The position numbers and the translations under genes are program-made. Under the pieces are notes generated by a model that was not told the origin of the DNA, searched no databases, and worked only from the letters and a program-made list of their open reading frames with translations. Positions 1-10,596 of a DNA stretch of 64,000 nt are shown here, piece by piece (position 1 is the first letter of the stretch; every line of letters begins with the position of its first letter). Source of the DNA: 66-474 sp963771735 (GTDB lineage: Bacteria > Pseudomonadota > Gammaproteobacteria > Xanthomonadales > Rhodanobacteraceae); NCBI GenBank assembly GCA_963771735.1, contig CAVYUN010000003.1:1-64000 (forward strand), in the 5' to 3' direction.

Positions 1-28
1 AAGCGGCACCCTTGAACGGAGCCCCGCC

Positions 29-367
29 ATGTCCCTCACCAACCTCCCCGCGTCAGGCACGATGCTCGTCCAGGCCGCCGCGCACCTGCTTGCCGCCGCC
101 GACTTCGCCGAGCTCCGGTCCGACGGCGACCCGTTCTCGCCGTGGCAGTCCTTCGCCGGACAGGTCCGACTGGTCGCCGCCTGCGCCACCACTGAGCCCG
201 GGGCTGTGCCGCGGGTGCCCGAGGCCACGATCGACGCTCACCTCCACGCGGCCCTGTCACTGCTGGACAACACACCGCTCCATGACGGTCCGCCGGACCT
301 GCCGATCACCGCTTGGCGAGTCGCCGACCTGCGCGTCCTGCTCCGTGCTCTTGACGACCTGACGTGA
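29..367 (+). CDS. Hypothetical protein, 112 aa, coupled to the next gene
   Basis: I do not recognise this protein. It begins at an ATG and ends in a GTGA overlap with the following gene, so the two are probably translated together. It is rich in Ala, Leu and Asp, predicts as mostly helical by eye, and shows no signal peptide, membrane span or catalytic motif. Codon use is very GC-rich, as in actinobacteria and unlike the genes right of 10 kb. The left edge of the window cuts off whatever lies upstream. The coding call rests on the start, the coupling and the codon bias only. Confidence 0.5.
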   Translation: MSLTNLPASGTMLVQAAAHLLAAADFAELRSDGDPFSPWQSFAGQVRLVAACATTEPGAVPRVPEATIDAHLHAALSLLDNTPLHDGPPDLPITAWRVADLRVLLRALDDLT

Positions 368-1800
368 GCACCACCACCGTCGCCGACCTCATCGAGGCAG
401 CCCGTCTCGAGGCAAGCCGGTACCGCGACGCCCGCACACCCACCCCCCGCGAGACGTGGGAGTGCTTCGACACCACCACCTACCGGCTGCTCCACACCAT
501 CACGGGGCCCGTCCGATGGGACGGGCGCACTGGCACCCACTCGCTCGCGGTGCTCCCGCAGGTCCTGGACCGCTACCCGAGACCTCTCCTGCCCGCGATG
601 CCCGACGCCGACCTCTCCGCCCGCGAGACCGCGCGCCTTCTCGGCCTCTCAGTGAGCACCGTTCACTCGCGCATCCGAGCCGGCGAGCATGCCCGCCCGA
701 CGAGAGCCCGGGGGCTACGCGGTCTCGATCACAACGATCCCGACGCGGACGGACATCCGCCCCGCCGATCCGCTCGACCCTCACCCCCTCGCCCGTCTCT
801 CGTGTCGCCTCGGCGCGCTCGGTGACCTACTCGCACACGCCCGCAGCCAGCGGGCCGGGACCGTCTCCTCCGAGGGCCTCCACCGCGAGGAGGACCAGGT
901 GGCTCTCACATCAACCGTGCTCGCAATCGCGTCCTCTGCCGCACGGACGACCGTCACTGCCAGCGACCTCGACGACGTCGACCGCCCCCTGGCCGTCGCG
1001 CGCTACGCCACCGCAGCCATTGACACCCTCGGCCCCACAACGGCGACCCCCGGACCGATCGCTCGCCTGGCTTCCGTCTCGCCCGTGATCGGGGCCCGGA
1101 CGCTGAACGACCGCCTGGAGGCCAGCGTCGCCGCGTGGCTCACCGCCGCACGAGCCGAGCTCGACCGCACCATCCCCAGCACCGCCAGCCTCGCCAACAT
1201 CGCGAACCAGACCGTCCACCTGTGTGCCGCGGCCGAAGCACTTGCCCCTCGCCCCGAGGGCGCCGGGATCCGCGGTTCAGCGGAGTGGCAACACGGGTAC
1301 CTGCGCGCTGCCGCGCGCGACGCCATGACCGCCGACCACCAATGGAGAACGGTCACGACAGCCGCTCGCCCCTCCCAGCGGTACGTCGACGCCGCCCGCG
1401 ACCTCACCGAGGTGCTCGCCGCCGTGGTCCGTGCGGCGGCAGCACCCGATCTGGCTGAGCCGCACACAGCCCTCGCCCACGTCGGACGCGGCCTCGAGGG
1501 TGCCCATGAGTTGCTCAACCTGAGCGCAGCCCTCGCTGACCCGCTCCTCCTTTCAGAACAGCTCTTCGCCCCAGCCCGAGCACTCCAGCCGAGCGTGGAA
1601 CGCCTCCACGCCCGCGCCACCGGCCGCTACGTCGCCGTGGCCATGGACGAGGGGCGACCGCTCCTCGAGGCGACTACCCAGGCCTCCACCCGCCTCCGGG
1701 GCGCACTGCCCACCATCCCGCAGCGGCCCGAAGGCCCACGTCATGAAGACCGAGGCGCCGAGCCTGACATGACTCGGGCACGGCGGGCCGCCGGAAGGTG
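364..1800 (+). pseudogene. Helix-turn-helix protein of unknown function, one frameshift
   Basis: Two ORFs (364-825 and 689-1954) fit as one gene. The first carries an excisionase-like helix-turn-helix, ARETARLLGLSVSTVHSRI, at about residues 88-106. Skipping the C at 688 joins it to MPARREPGGYAV in the second ORF, which is the usual continuation of that fold (RIRAGE-PARREPGGY). The remaining ~350 residues are Ala-rich and helical, with no motif I know. Reading past 1808 enters the IS30-family element, so the true C-terminus is uncertain and may have been cut by the insertion. The GTG start at 364 overlaps the stop of the preceding gene. A sequencing indel or real decay could explain the frameshift; indels are frequent in this part of the window. 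Confidence 0.5.
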
Positions 1801-1807
1801 GCCCACA

Positions 1808-3207
1808 TGTCAACGTCGGCCGAAAATGAACCCCTTGGCGTCGGGGCGGGTTCTAGTCAACGTCGCAACACGGCTTGGTCTGGGGAGGCTAGCAGCGCGG
1901 CGAAGATGTCGGCGGGTGCGCGGTTTCCGAGGACATGTCGGGGTCGGTTGTTGAGCTCGTTCTCGACGGCCAGGAGGTGCTCTGGGGAGTGGACCCTTAG
2001 GTCGGTTCCCTTGGGGAAGTAGTCCCGCAGGAGCCCGTTGGCGTTCTCGTTGGAGCCTCGCTGCCAGGGGGAGTGGCTGTCGCAGAAGTAGACCGCCGTC
2101 CCCAGCGACCTGGTGATGGTCAGGTGGCGGGCCATCTCGGTGCCCTGGTCCCAGGTGATGGTGCGCCGCAGCGTCGCCGGCAGCTCCCCCAAGCGGCCCT
2201 GCAGGGCGTGGTGGAGGGTGTCGCCGTCGCGGCGGGGCAGGTGCAGCAGCCGTACCAGGCGCGTGCTGCGCTCGACGAGCGTGCCGATCGCCGAGCGCTG
2301 GTCGGCGCCGATGATCAGGTCTCCTTCCGTAAGACTGATGCTGCCCGGGCTCGCTGCGGTCCTGGGGCGGGAACGGGCGCTGGTGGATCGTCAGCATCGG
2401 CTGCTCGAACCTCGGCCGGCGTCGCTCGAGTCGTTGGTGCGCCCGCCGGTGGTCCCGGCCGGTGCGCAGCGGGGACCGGCGGTGCGGCGCCAACGGTGAC
2501 GGGCGCAGCAGACCCGAGCCCGGCTGGTAGACGGCCTGGTAGATGCTCTCGTGGCACAGCCGCATCGACGGCTCGCGGGGGAACCGTTCGGCCAGATGGC
2601 GGCTGACCTGCTGCGGGCTCCACCGTTGCGCGAGGAGCTCGACCACGAGCCCGCGCAGCTCGTCGTTGACCTCCAGCCGGCGCGGGTGACGCCGCGTCCG
2701 ACGAGTGGTGGCCGCGCGATGCGCCTCGAACGGCCGGTAGCGCCCGCGGTCGGGGCCGTTGCGGCGCAGCTCGCGGGAGACCGTCGAGGGGGCGCGACCC
2801 AGCCGGCGGCCGACCTCGCGGATGCTCAGCCCGGCGTGGCGCAGGTCGGCGATCTCGATCCGCTCCTCCTGGGAGAGGAACCGGGTGCTGACCTCCCGCA
2901 CCGCGAGCCGGTCCAGGGCCGGCACGACCTTGACGACGACGCCGTCGCGGTAGACCTTGTAGCCGCGAGCCCAGTTCTTGCCCGCGGTCCGGGAGGCGCC
3001 CACCTCCCGAGCCGCCGCCCGGATGCTCCACCCGCGGGCCCGCAGCTCCATGAACCGCGCCCGCTTGGCCGACTGCGGCCTGCGCCCCGGCCCCTTCTTC
3101 ACACGACGAGTTGATGCCAACACGACCTCCAAGAATGTCGGAAGTGTTGCGACCACCGCTGGAAACCGCCCCGTAGATCAGGGGTCAGTTTTCACCCGAC
3201 GCTGACA
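1808..3207. mobile_element. IS30-family insertion sequence, about 1.4 kb, with long terminal inverted repeats
   Basis: The ends are inverted repeats of each other over about 64 bp. The outer 27 bp (1808-1834 and 3181-3207) match at 21 positions and start with TGTCA. A middle block shares a GGGGCGG core, and an inner block GTCGCAACAC is identical at 1862-1871 and 3144-3153. The interior encodes an IS30-type transposase on the minus strand. I see no target duplication: the left flank ends CCCACA and the right begins CGCGCG. The right flank lies in the C-terminal part of an IS256 transposase whose last codons are missing, so a deletion probably followed the insertion. Confidence 0.7.
1857..3156 (-). 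pseudogene. IS30-family transposase, frameshifted
   Basis: The N-terminal part has two helix-turn-helix regions, including SIREVGRRLGRAPSTVSREL, the IS30-type DNA-binding motif, followed by a region that fits the family up to the HQRP motif. The frame is then lost near 2340. The catalytic C-terminal part continues in another frame at 1857-2192 with TWDQGTEMARH, YFCDSHSPWQRGSNENANG and LNNRPRHVLG, which carry the second Asp and the Glu of the DDE triad. About 430 residues would result if the frame were restored, a normal IS30 length. The break lies where the family motif EGDLIIG should follow. It looks like a short replacement or indel, so the element is probably inactive unless this is a sequencing error. 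Confidence 0.8.
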
Positions 3208-4356
3208 CGCGCGGCGGTAGCGGGAGTGGAGGCACTCGATCGCGTTCGTGCTGAAGAGCACCCGCCGGATCTCGACGTCGTAGGCCAGGAACGGGGTGAA
3301 CTCCTCCCACGCGGCCCGCCACAGTCTCGGGATCGCAGGGTAGGTCGCGCCCCACGTCTCCTCCAGCTCCTCGAACGCCGCCCAGGCAGCCTCGGCGGTC
3401 GGGGCGGTGTAGATCGCCCGCAGGTCCTTGGCGAGCCGGTCCCAGTAGCGGCGGGAGGCGTAGCGCAGCGTGGCGCGGATCAGGTGGATCCCACACGCCT
3501 GCACGATCGCGGCCGGGAAGACCGCGCCGACGGCGTCCGGGAGGCCCTTCAGCCCGTCACAGACGACGAAGAACACGTCCCTGGTGCCTCGGTTCTTCAG
3601 GTCGGCCAGCACGTTCATCCAGAACTTCGCCGACTCCCCGCCGCCGGTGCCGGCCCACAACCCGAGCACGTCCCGGTGCCCGGCCAGGTCGACCCCGATC
3701 GCGGCGTAGAACGGCTGGTTGCCGACTGTCCTATACCGTCACGGACCTTGACGTAGATCGCGTCGATGAACACCGCCGCGTACACGCCCTGCAACGGCCG
3801 GGAGGTCCACCCCTGCATCTCCTCCAGGACCGTCTCGGTGATCCGGCTGACCGTGTCCTTGGAGATGCTCGCGCCGTACACCTCGGCGAAGTGCGCGCTG
3901 ATCTCCCCGGTGGTCAGGCCCTTGGCGTCTCCCCCTACGCGCTGAGCGCGTGGGAGGTACCCCCAACGAGATCGCGACCGCGTCCACGTCGCCCAGCCGA
4001 CGCCGCCGCTTGGGCACGATCACCGAATCGAACGACCCGGCCCGGTCCCGCGGCACCTGGATGGTCACCTCCCCGGCGGCGTCGCTGAGCACCGTCTTCG
4101 GGCGGGTCCCGTTGCGGATGTTGCCCGCCCCACCCGGCAGCCCCTGGTGCTTGGGATGACCGAGGTGGTCAGTCATCTCCTCCTCCAGCGCGGCCTCCAG
4201 CACGGTCGCGGTGATCGACTTCAACAGCCCGTCAGGGCCGGTGATGTCCTCACCCCGGGCCCGGGCGGCCCGGACCAGCTCCGCGACCGCGGCCCGCTCG
4301 GCCGCCGTCGCTCTCGAGGAGCGTTCCTTCTTCGGCTCTTTCGGCTTCGAGCTCAC
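3208..4356 (-). pseudogene. IS256-family (mutator-type) transposase, broken and truncated
   Basis: The transposase starts at a GTG (4354-4356, protein VSSKPKEPKK) and runs leftwards. Family landmarks are the N-terminal LLKSITATVLEAALEEEMTDHLG, IRNGTRPKTVLS, the first catalytic segment YAAVFIDAIYVKVRDG, GLWAGTGGGESAKFW, and VFFVVCDGLKGLPDA with the second Asp. Three defects are visible. A ~35-bp palindromic insert lies near 3929-3963. A short insertion after KVRDG near 3730 shifts the frame. The C-terminus is lost after FSTNAIECLHSRYRRA, where the IS30-family element begins. It sits beside a GTPase gene that it may interrupt. Active transposition from this copy is very unlikely. Confidence 0.8.
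3929..3963. repeat. Palindromic hairpin repeat inserted in the IS256 transposase
   Basis: A perfect 7-bp stem, ACGCGCT and AGCGCGT around one G (3937-3951), is flanked by C-rich and G-rich arms that extend the hairpin (CTCCCCCT and GGGAGGTACCCC). It interrupts the otherwise well conserved stretch between DVDAVAISL and YAKGLTTGEIS and breaks the frame. The form (C-run, stem, GGGAGGTACCCCC) resembles hairpin repeats I recall as common in Streptomyces and relatives; that link is from memory and not checked. Confidence 0.6.
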
Positions 4357-4394
4357 GCCCGAGATTCTCTCGGCCACCACGGCCCAACCTTCCC

Positions 4395-5164
4395 CGCCGA
4401 CCCCGTCGGCGCGTCGGGCCAGAAACACCGTTCAGCGGACAGTCCCCACGACGCGCCGAGCTCGTCCAGGTGGCGACGCAGGCGGGCGAGGTGGCCGCTC
4501 TCGTGCCGGAACGTCATCTCGGGACGGCGGAGGAAGCGGTCGAGTGCCGTTCCGCGGGAGAGGTCCTGTCGAAAGTTGAGTACGAGGAGCATCGGCTTGC
4601 CGATCAGGCAGAGGTGGGTGATGGCGTCGAGGGACGCCTGCTGGCTCGAGTCGTTGCTCTGCACCCACACCAAAAGGTCGGCATCACGCACCGTGTCGTA
4701 CGCGACCCGCGCGTCGTCGTCTCCGCCCGCGGCGCCGATGCCTGGCGGGTCCACGATCGTGACTTCCGGGTGGGCGTGCCACGGGCCCTCGGCCGAGTCG
4801 GTTGAGGTGCGCTGGGCCCCCTTGCCGATCCGTTCGACGTGCTCGGGAAGGCGCGTCATCGACGCGAGGAGCGTGCTCTTCCCGGCTTGGGTGCGCCCCA
4901 TCAGCACCACTCGCAGCGTGGGCGCATTTTCGTCTTGGTCGGCGTTTCCGCTGGCTCTTGACGTGGACGGCGCCGCCTCCCTCGTCGCGGTCAGCAGGTC
5001 GCGTGGCGTGGTCGTGGCTCGGCGGGCGGCGGCCAGGGCCGAGACGACCTCGCCGTCAAAGTGCTCAGCAGTCGGGGGTCGCCGTACCACCGCCGACGGA
5101 GTCGCCGGAGGACGAGTTCGAGATCGTGCGCGTGATCTCGGAGGCCTTGCTCGGACGCCGTCAC
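4395..5164 (-). pseudogene. P-loop GTPase (dynamin/50S-binding-like), frameshifted, possibly cut by IS256
   Basis: The frame contains a Walker A motif GRTQAGKSTLLASM, a Walker B/G3 motif VDPPGIGAAGG and a following VRDADLLVWVQSND, as in Era/dynamin-type GTPases. A G4-like LVLNFRQD appears where NKxD is expected, so guanine specificity is uncertain. The N-terminal ~60 residues seem to sit in another frame, starting at a GTG near 5164 directly after the helicase gene. The 3' end meets the IS256 element around 4390, and I cannot tell whether the GTPase ends there or is truncated. Its place behind two helicase genes on the same strand suggests a shared operon. Confidence 0.55.
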
Positions 5165-7630
5165 GACGGAAGCCTCGCACGACGCCCTCGGCAACTTGGC
5201 GGTGTGGCGGCACGCTGGGAACGACGAGCAGCCGAGGAACTCCCCGTAGGGGCCGGTGCGCCGGACGAGCGATCCGCTCCCGCAGGTCGGGCACACCACG
5301 ACGCGGGTGGCCGTGCTCAGCGGCGACTCGGCCACTAGCCCGTCCTTGAGCAGTTCGGTGACGAACGACGACTCGCGTCCGCGGACGGTGATCAGGGTGG
5401 CCCGCTTCTTCGCCCTCGTTAGGGCCGACATAGAACAGCCGTCGCTCCTCGCCGTGCGGGAAGCGATCCGACTCGGACATCACCAAGCCGAGCACCGGGT
5501 CGTCGACGACCTCGCTGGGGAACCCGTACATGCCCGACACCATCCGCGGGACCAGGACGTAGTCGGCCTCTAGCCCCTTCGAGGAGTGGACGGTGCGGAA
5601 GGTCAGGGTGAGGTTTGAGTAGCGCGTCCTCGGCATTAGGTCCCTCTCGAAGCTGTAGCGGCCGAGAACGTCGACGGTGGCGGACGGCACGCGTGCGGAC
5701 AGGTCGCGCAGCCAGGAGCCCACGGTCGGCAGGATTTCGTCCTCGGACTGGAGGCGGATGAGTTCGACGGGCTCGCCGGGATCGTCCCCCGATGGCGCGA
5801 ACCGCCTTCCGCAGTTGTCGGGGGTTCTTCTGCACGAACGCGGCGGCGGTGTCGGCGGTGGTCTGGGTGCAGCGGAAGGTGGTCTGGAGTCGCAAGGTCG
5901 GACCGTCGCCGAACCACTGGTTGAAGTCGGTCATCACGGAGATGTCCGCCCCGGCGAACCGGTTGATGGCCTGCCAGTCGTCGCCGACGGTCATCAGGTA
6001 GCGGTGCGGCCTGTCCACCAGCGCACGGGCGAGCCGGGCGCGGGCCGGGCTGGCGTCCTGGAACTCGTCGACCAGGACCATCTCGTAGCCCATGTCGGTC
6101 CCGCCCTCGACGTGCCTGGCGGCCTCGATCAGCATGTCCTCGAAGTCGATCGAGTCGTCGGCGCGCAGCCGGCGCTGCCACGCGTCGTGGATCGGCCAGT
6201 AGAGGTCGAGGAACACACTGCGACCGGTAGGAGCGGCCTGACCGGGCCCAGCGAGCCTCGAGGTCAGCGCGCGTGAAGCCGTTGGACTTCACGTGCGCCA
6301 TGAACGTGCGCACCAGCTTGGCGAGGGACTCGTGGGACATCGCTTTGGTGTCGGGTGCCCGGTCGGGGTTCCAGTCGAACTCGACGCCGCGGGCGGCGAG
6401 CTGGTCGTGGAGCGGGCCGAACCCGGTCGTGTCGACGATCTCCGCCCACGTCGTCTCGATCAGCGTCGTGCCGAACTGCCGGTGGGTGGCCTTCTTCCAG
6501 GCCATCGACTCGGCGTAGCCGACGAACTCGGCCGGCGGGTTGCCGTCGCGGCCGAGCGCCCAGTGCTCGTGCCACACGTCGACGTCCGGGTAGAAGAAGT
6601 CGGGTCGGTACTGGGAGTGGGTCTCGTCGGCGACGTCGTGGGTGTACGGGTGCTCGTACCGGTAGTCGACGCCGTTCAGGAACAGCCAGTCGGCGATCAG
6701 GCGCTCGCCCTCGGACTTCACCACCTCGCCGTTCATCGTGCCGAAGCCGCTCACCCGGCTCGCCTTGTCGTAGGCGTCCGGCTGCGCCTCCGCGCCGTCG
6801 TCGCTCATCCGGGCGAACAGGAGGCGGTACAGGTCCCACGCGAACCTGAAGCCGGTGTCGCTGTCCCGGAGCTCGTCGACGATGCGGCCCACCACCCGCG
6901 ACGTCCTGGCCGCCGTCGAGCCACCCCGCGAGCCGCGGCTTGCGGCCGGTCGCCCTGCCGATGCACCGCGAGCCCGAACGCGTGGAACGTGTTCGCCTTC
7001 AGTCCGGCTGCGTCGACGCCCGCGGCCGAGAGGCGGTCCTCGACGCGGGCCTGCAGCTCCTCCGCCGCCGCACGGTTGAACGCGAGCAGCAGGACGTTCT
7101 GCGGCTCGACGACGCCGTGCCGGATCGCGTACGCGGCCCGGGCCACCATCACCGACGTCTTGCCGGACCCCGCGGCGGCGACGACCTGGACACGGTTGTC
7201 CATCGTGACGACCGCGGCCGCCTGCTCCGCCGTCAGGGGCTGCGACTCGATGGTGTCGAGGAAGCCCCGCCGGTCTGCGAGCGTGCGGTCCAGGGTCCGC
7301 GCGTTCGTCTTCCTCGCAGAGCGGCCGGAGGTCGGTGCGTCAGGAAGTCGACCGCGGCGCGCTCGGCGTCTCGAAAGCCGTCGTCTCGGGACCGACGGCG
7401 GCCGCCGGACGCGCCGCGTCCCACTCCGCTCGAACGTCGCGCGCGACCCAGCGCAGGTCGGCCTCTGCGCGGGCGAGTCCGTCGCGCACGCGCGCCGCCC
7501 ATCGCACCGCCGCGTCCACCGACTCTGCATCCGCCTCGTCGAGTGGCCGGCTCCACGCCCGCAGCCAGAGCATGGCGACGAGCGCGACCGCCACCAGGGC
7601 GATCGTGACGGCCGCGATGGTCATCGGCAC
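5158..7630 (-). pseudogene. UvrD/helicase-IV-like helicase with nuclease-like insert and zinc finger, several frameshifts
   Basis: Pieces in three frames line up as one superfamily 1 helicase. In order they are: a short N-terminal membrane-like segment (AAVTIALVAVALVAMLWL, near 7600); the Q-motif region and Walker A (PLTAEQAAAV, AAAGSGKTSVMVARAA); an insert with GERLIADWLFL and YRPDFFYPDVDVWHEHW that resembles a PD-(D/E)XK nuclease core; Walker B VLVDEFQDAS; motif III VGDDWQAINRFAGAD; motif V TVHSSKGLEADYV; motif VI RRLFYVGLTRAK-like, split by a frameshift near 5425; and a C-terminal topoisomerase-type zinc finger CPTCGSGSLVRRTGPYGEF. At least five frame changes are needed. Unwinding with end-processing would be the expected role. 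It sits between a restriction-type helicase and a GTPase on the same strand. Confidence 0.65.
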
Positions 7631-7634
7631 CCGG

Positions 7635-10035
7635 TCAGGACGACGACGTGTCGTAGTCGACGGCGAGGTCGCTGCGGTACAGGACCTCGGGCACGTCGTC
7701 GCTGGCCAGGATGCCGGCGCGAACGCGTTCCTCCTGCAGGTCGAGCACGCGCATCTTCCCGTCGATCTCGGCGAGCGCCTCGATGCGGTGGAACTCCGAG
7801 CCGTAGTCCTTCGCGAACCGCACGAGCGCCTGGAGCTTGATCAGCGAGTCCTGCAGGTGGTGGCCGTGCGGGTCGACGATCGAGGGTCGGATCGCGCCGT
7901 CGACCTCGTTGAAGAAGATGAAGTCCGGGTGCATCGACCGCCAGTTGCCGACGTCGTCGCGGTAGCTGACTCCGAGCGAGTCGACGGCCGCCCGAGGCGG
8001 GTTCCGGTACCACGCCTTGCACGACGGTCGGGCGAGCTCGGCCTGGACGACGTCGTACTCCCACCCGTTGAGCGAGCTGAGCGGGAACTCGCCGTCCTCG
8101 TCGGACATCAGGTGGCGGTCGGCAAGCGGGGCGACGGCGATCTGGCCGTCCTCGTCGACGACGGCGTAGTCCTCCATGCGCGTGCGCGGCCGCTTCAGCT
8201 CGCCGCGCTTCGGCTCGGTCGCTTCCGCGCGGATGTCCTCGAACGCCTGCTGACGCTCGTCCGATGAGCTCCTTGATCGCGACGCGGTGCTCGGCGAACC
8301 ACTTCTCCGCGAGCTCGTCCGCCTCGCGGTCGACCTTCTCGCGGACGGACTTCACGATCGCGAGGGCGGACACCTGCACGTACGCCTCGCGCAGGCCGTC
8401 GTCCTCGTCGTCGTCGTCGCCGGCGAGGTGGTTGACGTACGCCTGGGCGACGTCGGCGCCGAACGCCTTCTTCGCGTCCTCGAATCCGACGCGGATCGCA
8501 CGGTCGTCGGCGCGCTCGACGAACTCGGTGTAGGTCAGCTTGCCGGTCTTTCGCCGACCCGAGATCGTCATGCCGCGGACGGCCCAGATCTCCTCCATCG
8601 CGCCTCGAGCTCGGTCTTGTGGCGGACGGCCAGCGAGTCGAGGACTGTCGCCATGGTGGTCTCGACCTCGGCGAGGGCGCCGGGGCGGACGCCGTCCGCC
8701 GACAGTGCTTGCGCGAGCGCGACGAGTCGCTTGACCGGACGCGACCCGCGCTGCGGCATCGTCTCGGTCGGCATAGCGTCCCATGCGGGCCACACGAAGT
8801 CCGGGACGCAGCGCGTTCTTCTGCAGTTCCCGTGCCGTCGAGCAGGACCTTCTTCCCGTCGCCGCCGGGCAGCTCGCCGATGGCCCCGGACAGGAACTTC
8901 GCGACGTTGCCGGCCGTCGTCCGGTCGAAGAACGGCAGGATGCAGTCGACCGAGTTCAGTCGCTCGTCGCCCGGCACCGGGCGGGCGAGCGGGTTGCGCA
9001 CCATCCGGCCGAGCAGCTGGGTGATGTGCGTCTGGTCCTTCGCCGGGCGGAACGACACCATCACCTCGGCGCGAGGGCAGTCCCACCCGGTCGAGATCGC
9101 GTCCTTCGCGACGAGCACCCTGACGCTCGTCTTCGACTCGACGCGCTGGGGCTCGATCCAGTCGACCTCCCACGAGCCGAACTTCTGCACCGTGTGGTCG
9201 CCGAACACGTGTCGGACCGAGTCTCCGGAGAGTTCCGGCATCACCCGCAGGATCTCGTCGAGGGCGAGACCGATCTGGTCGTGGTCGGGCGTGTTCGGGA
9301 CCTGTAGAACCAGGAGCGGCTTGACGACGTCGGCGGCGCCTTCGGACTGCGCGTACCTCTCCCAGCGGGCGCTCGAGTCGCAAGGAGCTTTCGCGGCCCG
9401 GCGCACCAGCACGGTGTCGAAGTTCCCCGCCTCATCGGGGATGTCGAGGTTGACGACCTCCTTGACGAGGCCCGAGTCCTGGACCCGGATCGGGTCGACC
9501 TGGATCGCAGGGAACGCGCGTCGGGACTCGTCCGCGTGCGCGTCCTCCATCGCGGTCTTGAAGTCGCCCGATCGTCGCCGAGATGCCCCACACGATCGGC
9601 ATCGCCGCATGGCCGTCCCCTCCGTTGACCAGCCGGCGCACGAGCGTCGGCTTGTCGGCGTTCTTCCGCGCGCCGAACCCGCGGTGCGCCTCGTCGAGGA
9701 TCAGGTAGACCGTTGAGATCGGGGTCGTCGATCGTGTTCCCGATCGTCTGCCAGATGGTCCACCCCTGCAGGTCCGGAGTAGCGCCGCTGCCCATCGTCT
9801 CGAACGCGCCGTCGTCGTCCACCGACGCGCCGCGAGTCAGGAGCGACGTCTTGGACAGACGTTGCGTGTTGAGGAAGTAGACCTTCCCCGGCTCGAGCTT
9901 CGATCGGGAGAACGGCGGCTTGATCGTCACGAGCTGGTCGTACGTGAACTTCTCGCTCGCCTGACGGAGGCGATCCTTCGTCTGCTCGTTCAGGCTCGGG
10001 TCGTCGGAGAACCAGATCACGACCGCACCCAGCAC
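7635..10035 (-). pseudogene. Type III restriction-like DEAD/DEAH helicase with C-terminal nuclease-like region, N-terminus missing
   Basis: Fragments in several frames form one superfamily 2 helicase. Recognisable parts are VVIWFSDDPSLNEQT, PGKVYFLNTQRLSKTSLL, WTIWQTIGNTI, MPIVWGISATIGR (motif III, SAT), LVAKDAISTGWDCPRAEV and THITQLLGRMVRNPLA (motifs V and VI), then a charged middle region and a C-terminal part with MHPDFIFFNE and SIVDPHGHH, which resembles the endonuclease region of type III Res subunits. The Walker A and DExx motifs, which should come first, are absent: the N-terminus is replaced by the start of a dcm gene in frame at about 10,035. At least five frameshifts interrupt it. 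Partner methyltransferase genes are not seen on the actinobacterial side. Confidence 0.65.
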
Positions 10036-10596
10036 TTCATCGAAGATCTCCCCTTCTGCTCCATCCGGCTTCGTCCACCGCGCCATACAAGAGTCCGCGA
10101 ACGTTCGCGAAGAGGAAAGCGCGCGGTCGCGGAAGCGATGGACAATCGATGCCATGTCCTGAAACAAGTGATTCAAAGGCAGGCTGCTCCTTCTCGACGG
10201 AATACGAGCGACGATGCCCGATCCCCGAGAAGCCCTGACAAGGCGGTCCGCCGACCAACAGGTCGAGTTCCCCGTGAGCGATGCCGAAGTCGGCGGCAGT
10301 CTCCTCTCGAGGGCGAACAGGTACTTCTTATCGAGCACCATTTCCTTGACGTCCGAGGAATGGAAACCAGGCTCTTCTAAATGTGGGTGAGCCTCCACGC
10401 GATTCTGGATGTAGGTCTTGCGCGCATCATCGTTCAACTCGTTGACGAAGACTGGATCAAAACCAGCCTGTTCGAGGCCAAGCGAAAGCCCACCGCAGCC
10501 TGCGAAGAGATCCATCACCTTCAGCCTGATGTTCGCCAATTTGACCGCCTTCTGCCCCGTGGCCGACGCGCGTACTTTCCCACCGTCCAATTTCAT
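10036..10596 (-). pseudogene. dcm: C5 cytosine DNA methyltransferase, 5' part only
   Basis: The SAM-binding motif I, VMDLFAGCGGLSLGLEQAGF, opens the protein. The catalytic PCQ loop, VGGPPCQGFSG, lies in another frame at 10,037-10,258, followed by AFLFANVRGLL (the ENV motif, here ANV, which is odd because the Glu contacts cytosine) and ARWTKPDGAEGEIFDEVLG. Four or more compensating frame changes fall within about 250 bp. The gene then ends abruptly, and the reading frame continues as a helicase. The target recognition domain and the C-terminal motifs are absent. It overlaps the end of vsr, as dcm and vsr genes commonly do, although here vsr comes first. Confidence 0.7.

Noticed and set aside
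1808..1834. Left end of a separate IS21-like relic with IS30 nested inside
   Set aside because: The mirrored blocks continue without a gap into the inner GTCGCAACAC repeat at both ends with equal spacing, so one element with long ends is simpler. I keep the hybrid idea only as a possibility.
3700..3760. Programmed frameshift in the IS256 transposase
   Set aside because: IS256 transposases are made from one frame, and the break is an insertion of several bases rather than a slippery heptamer.
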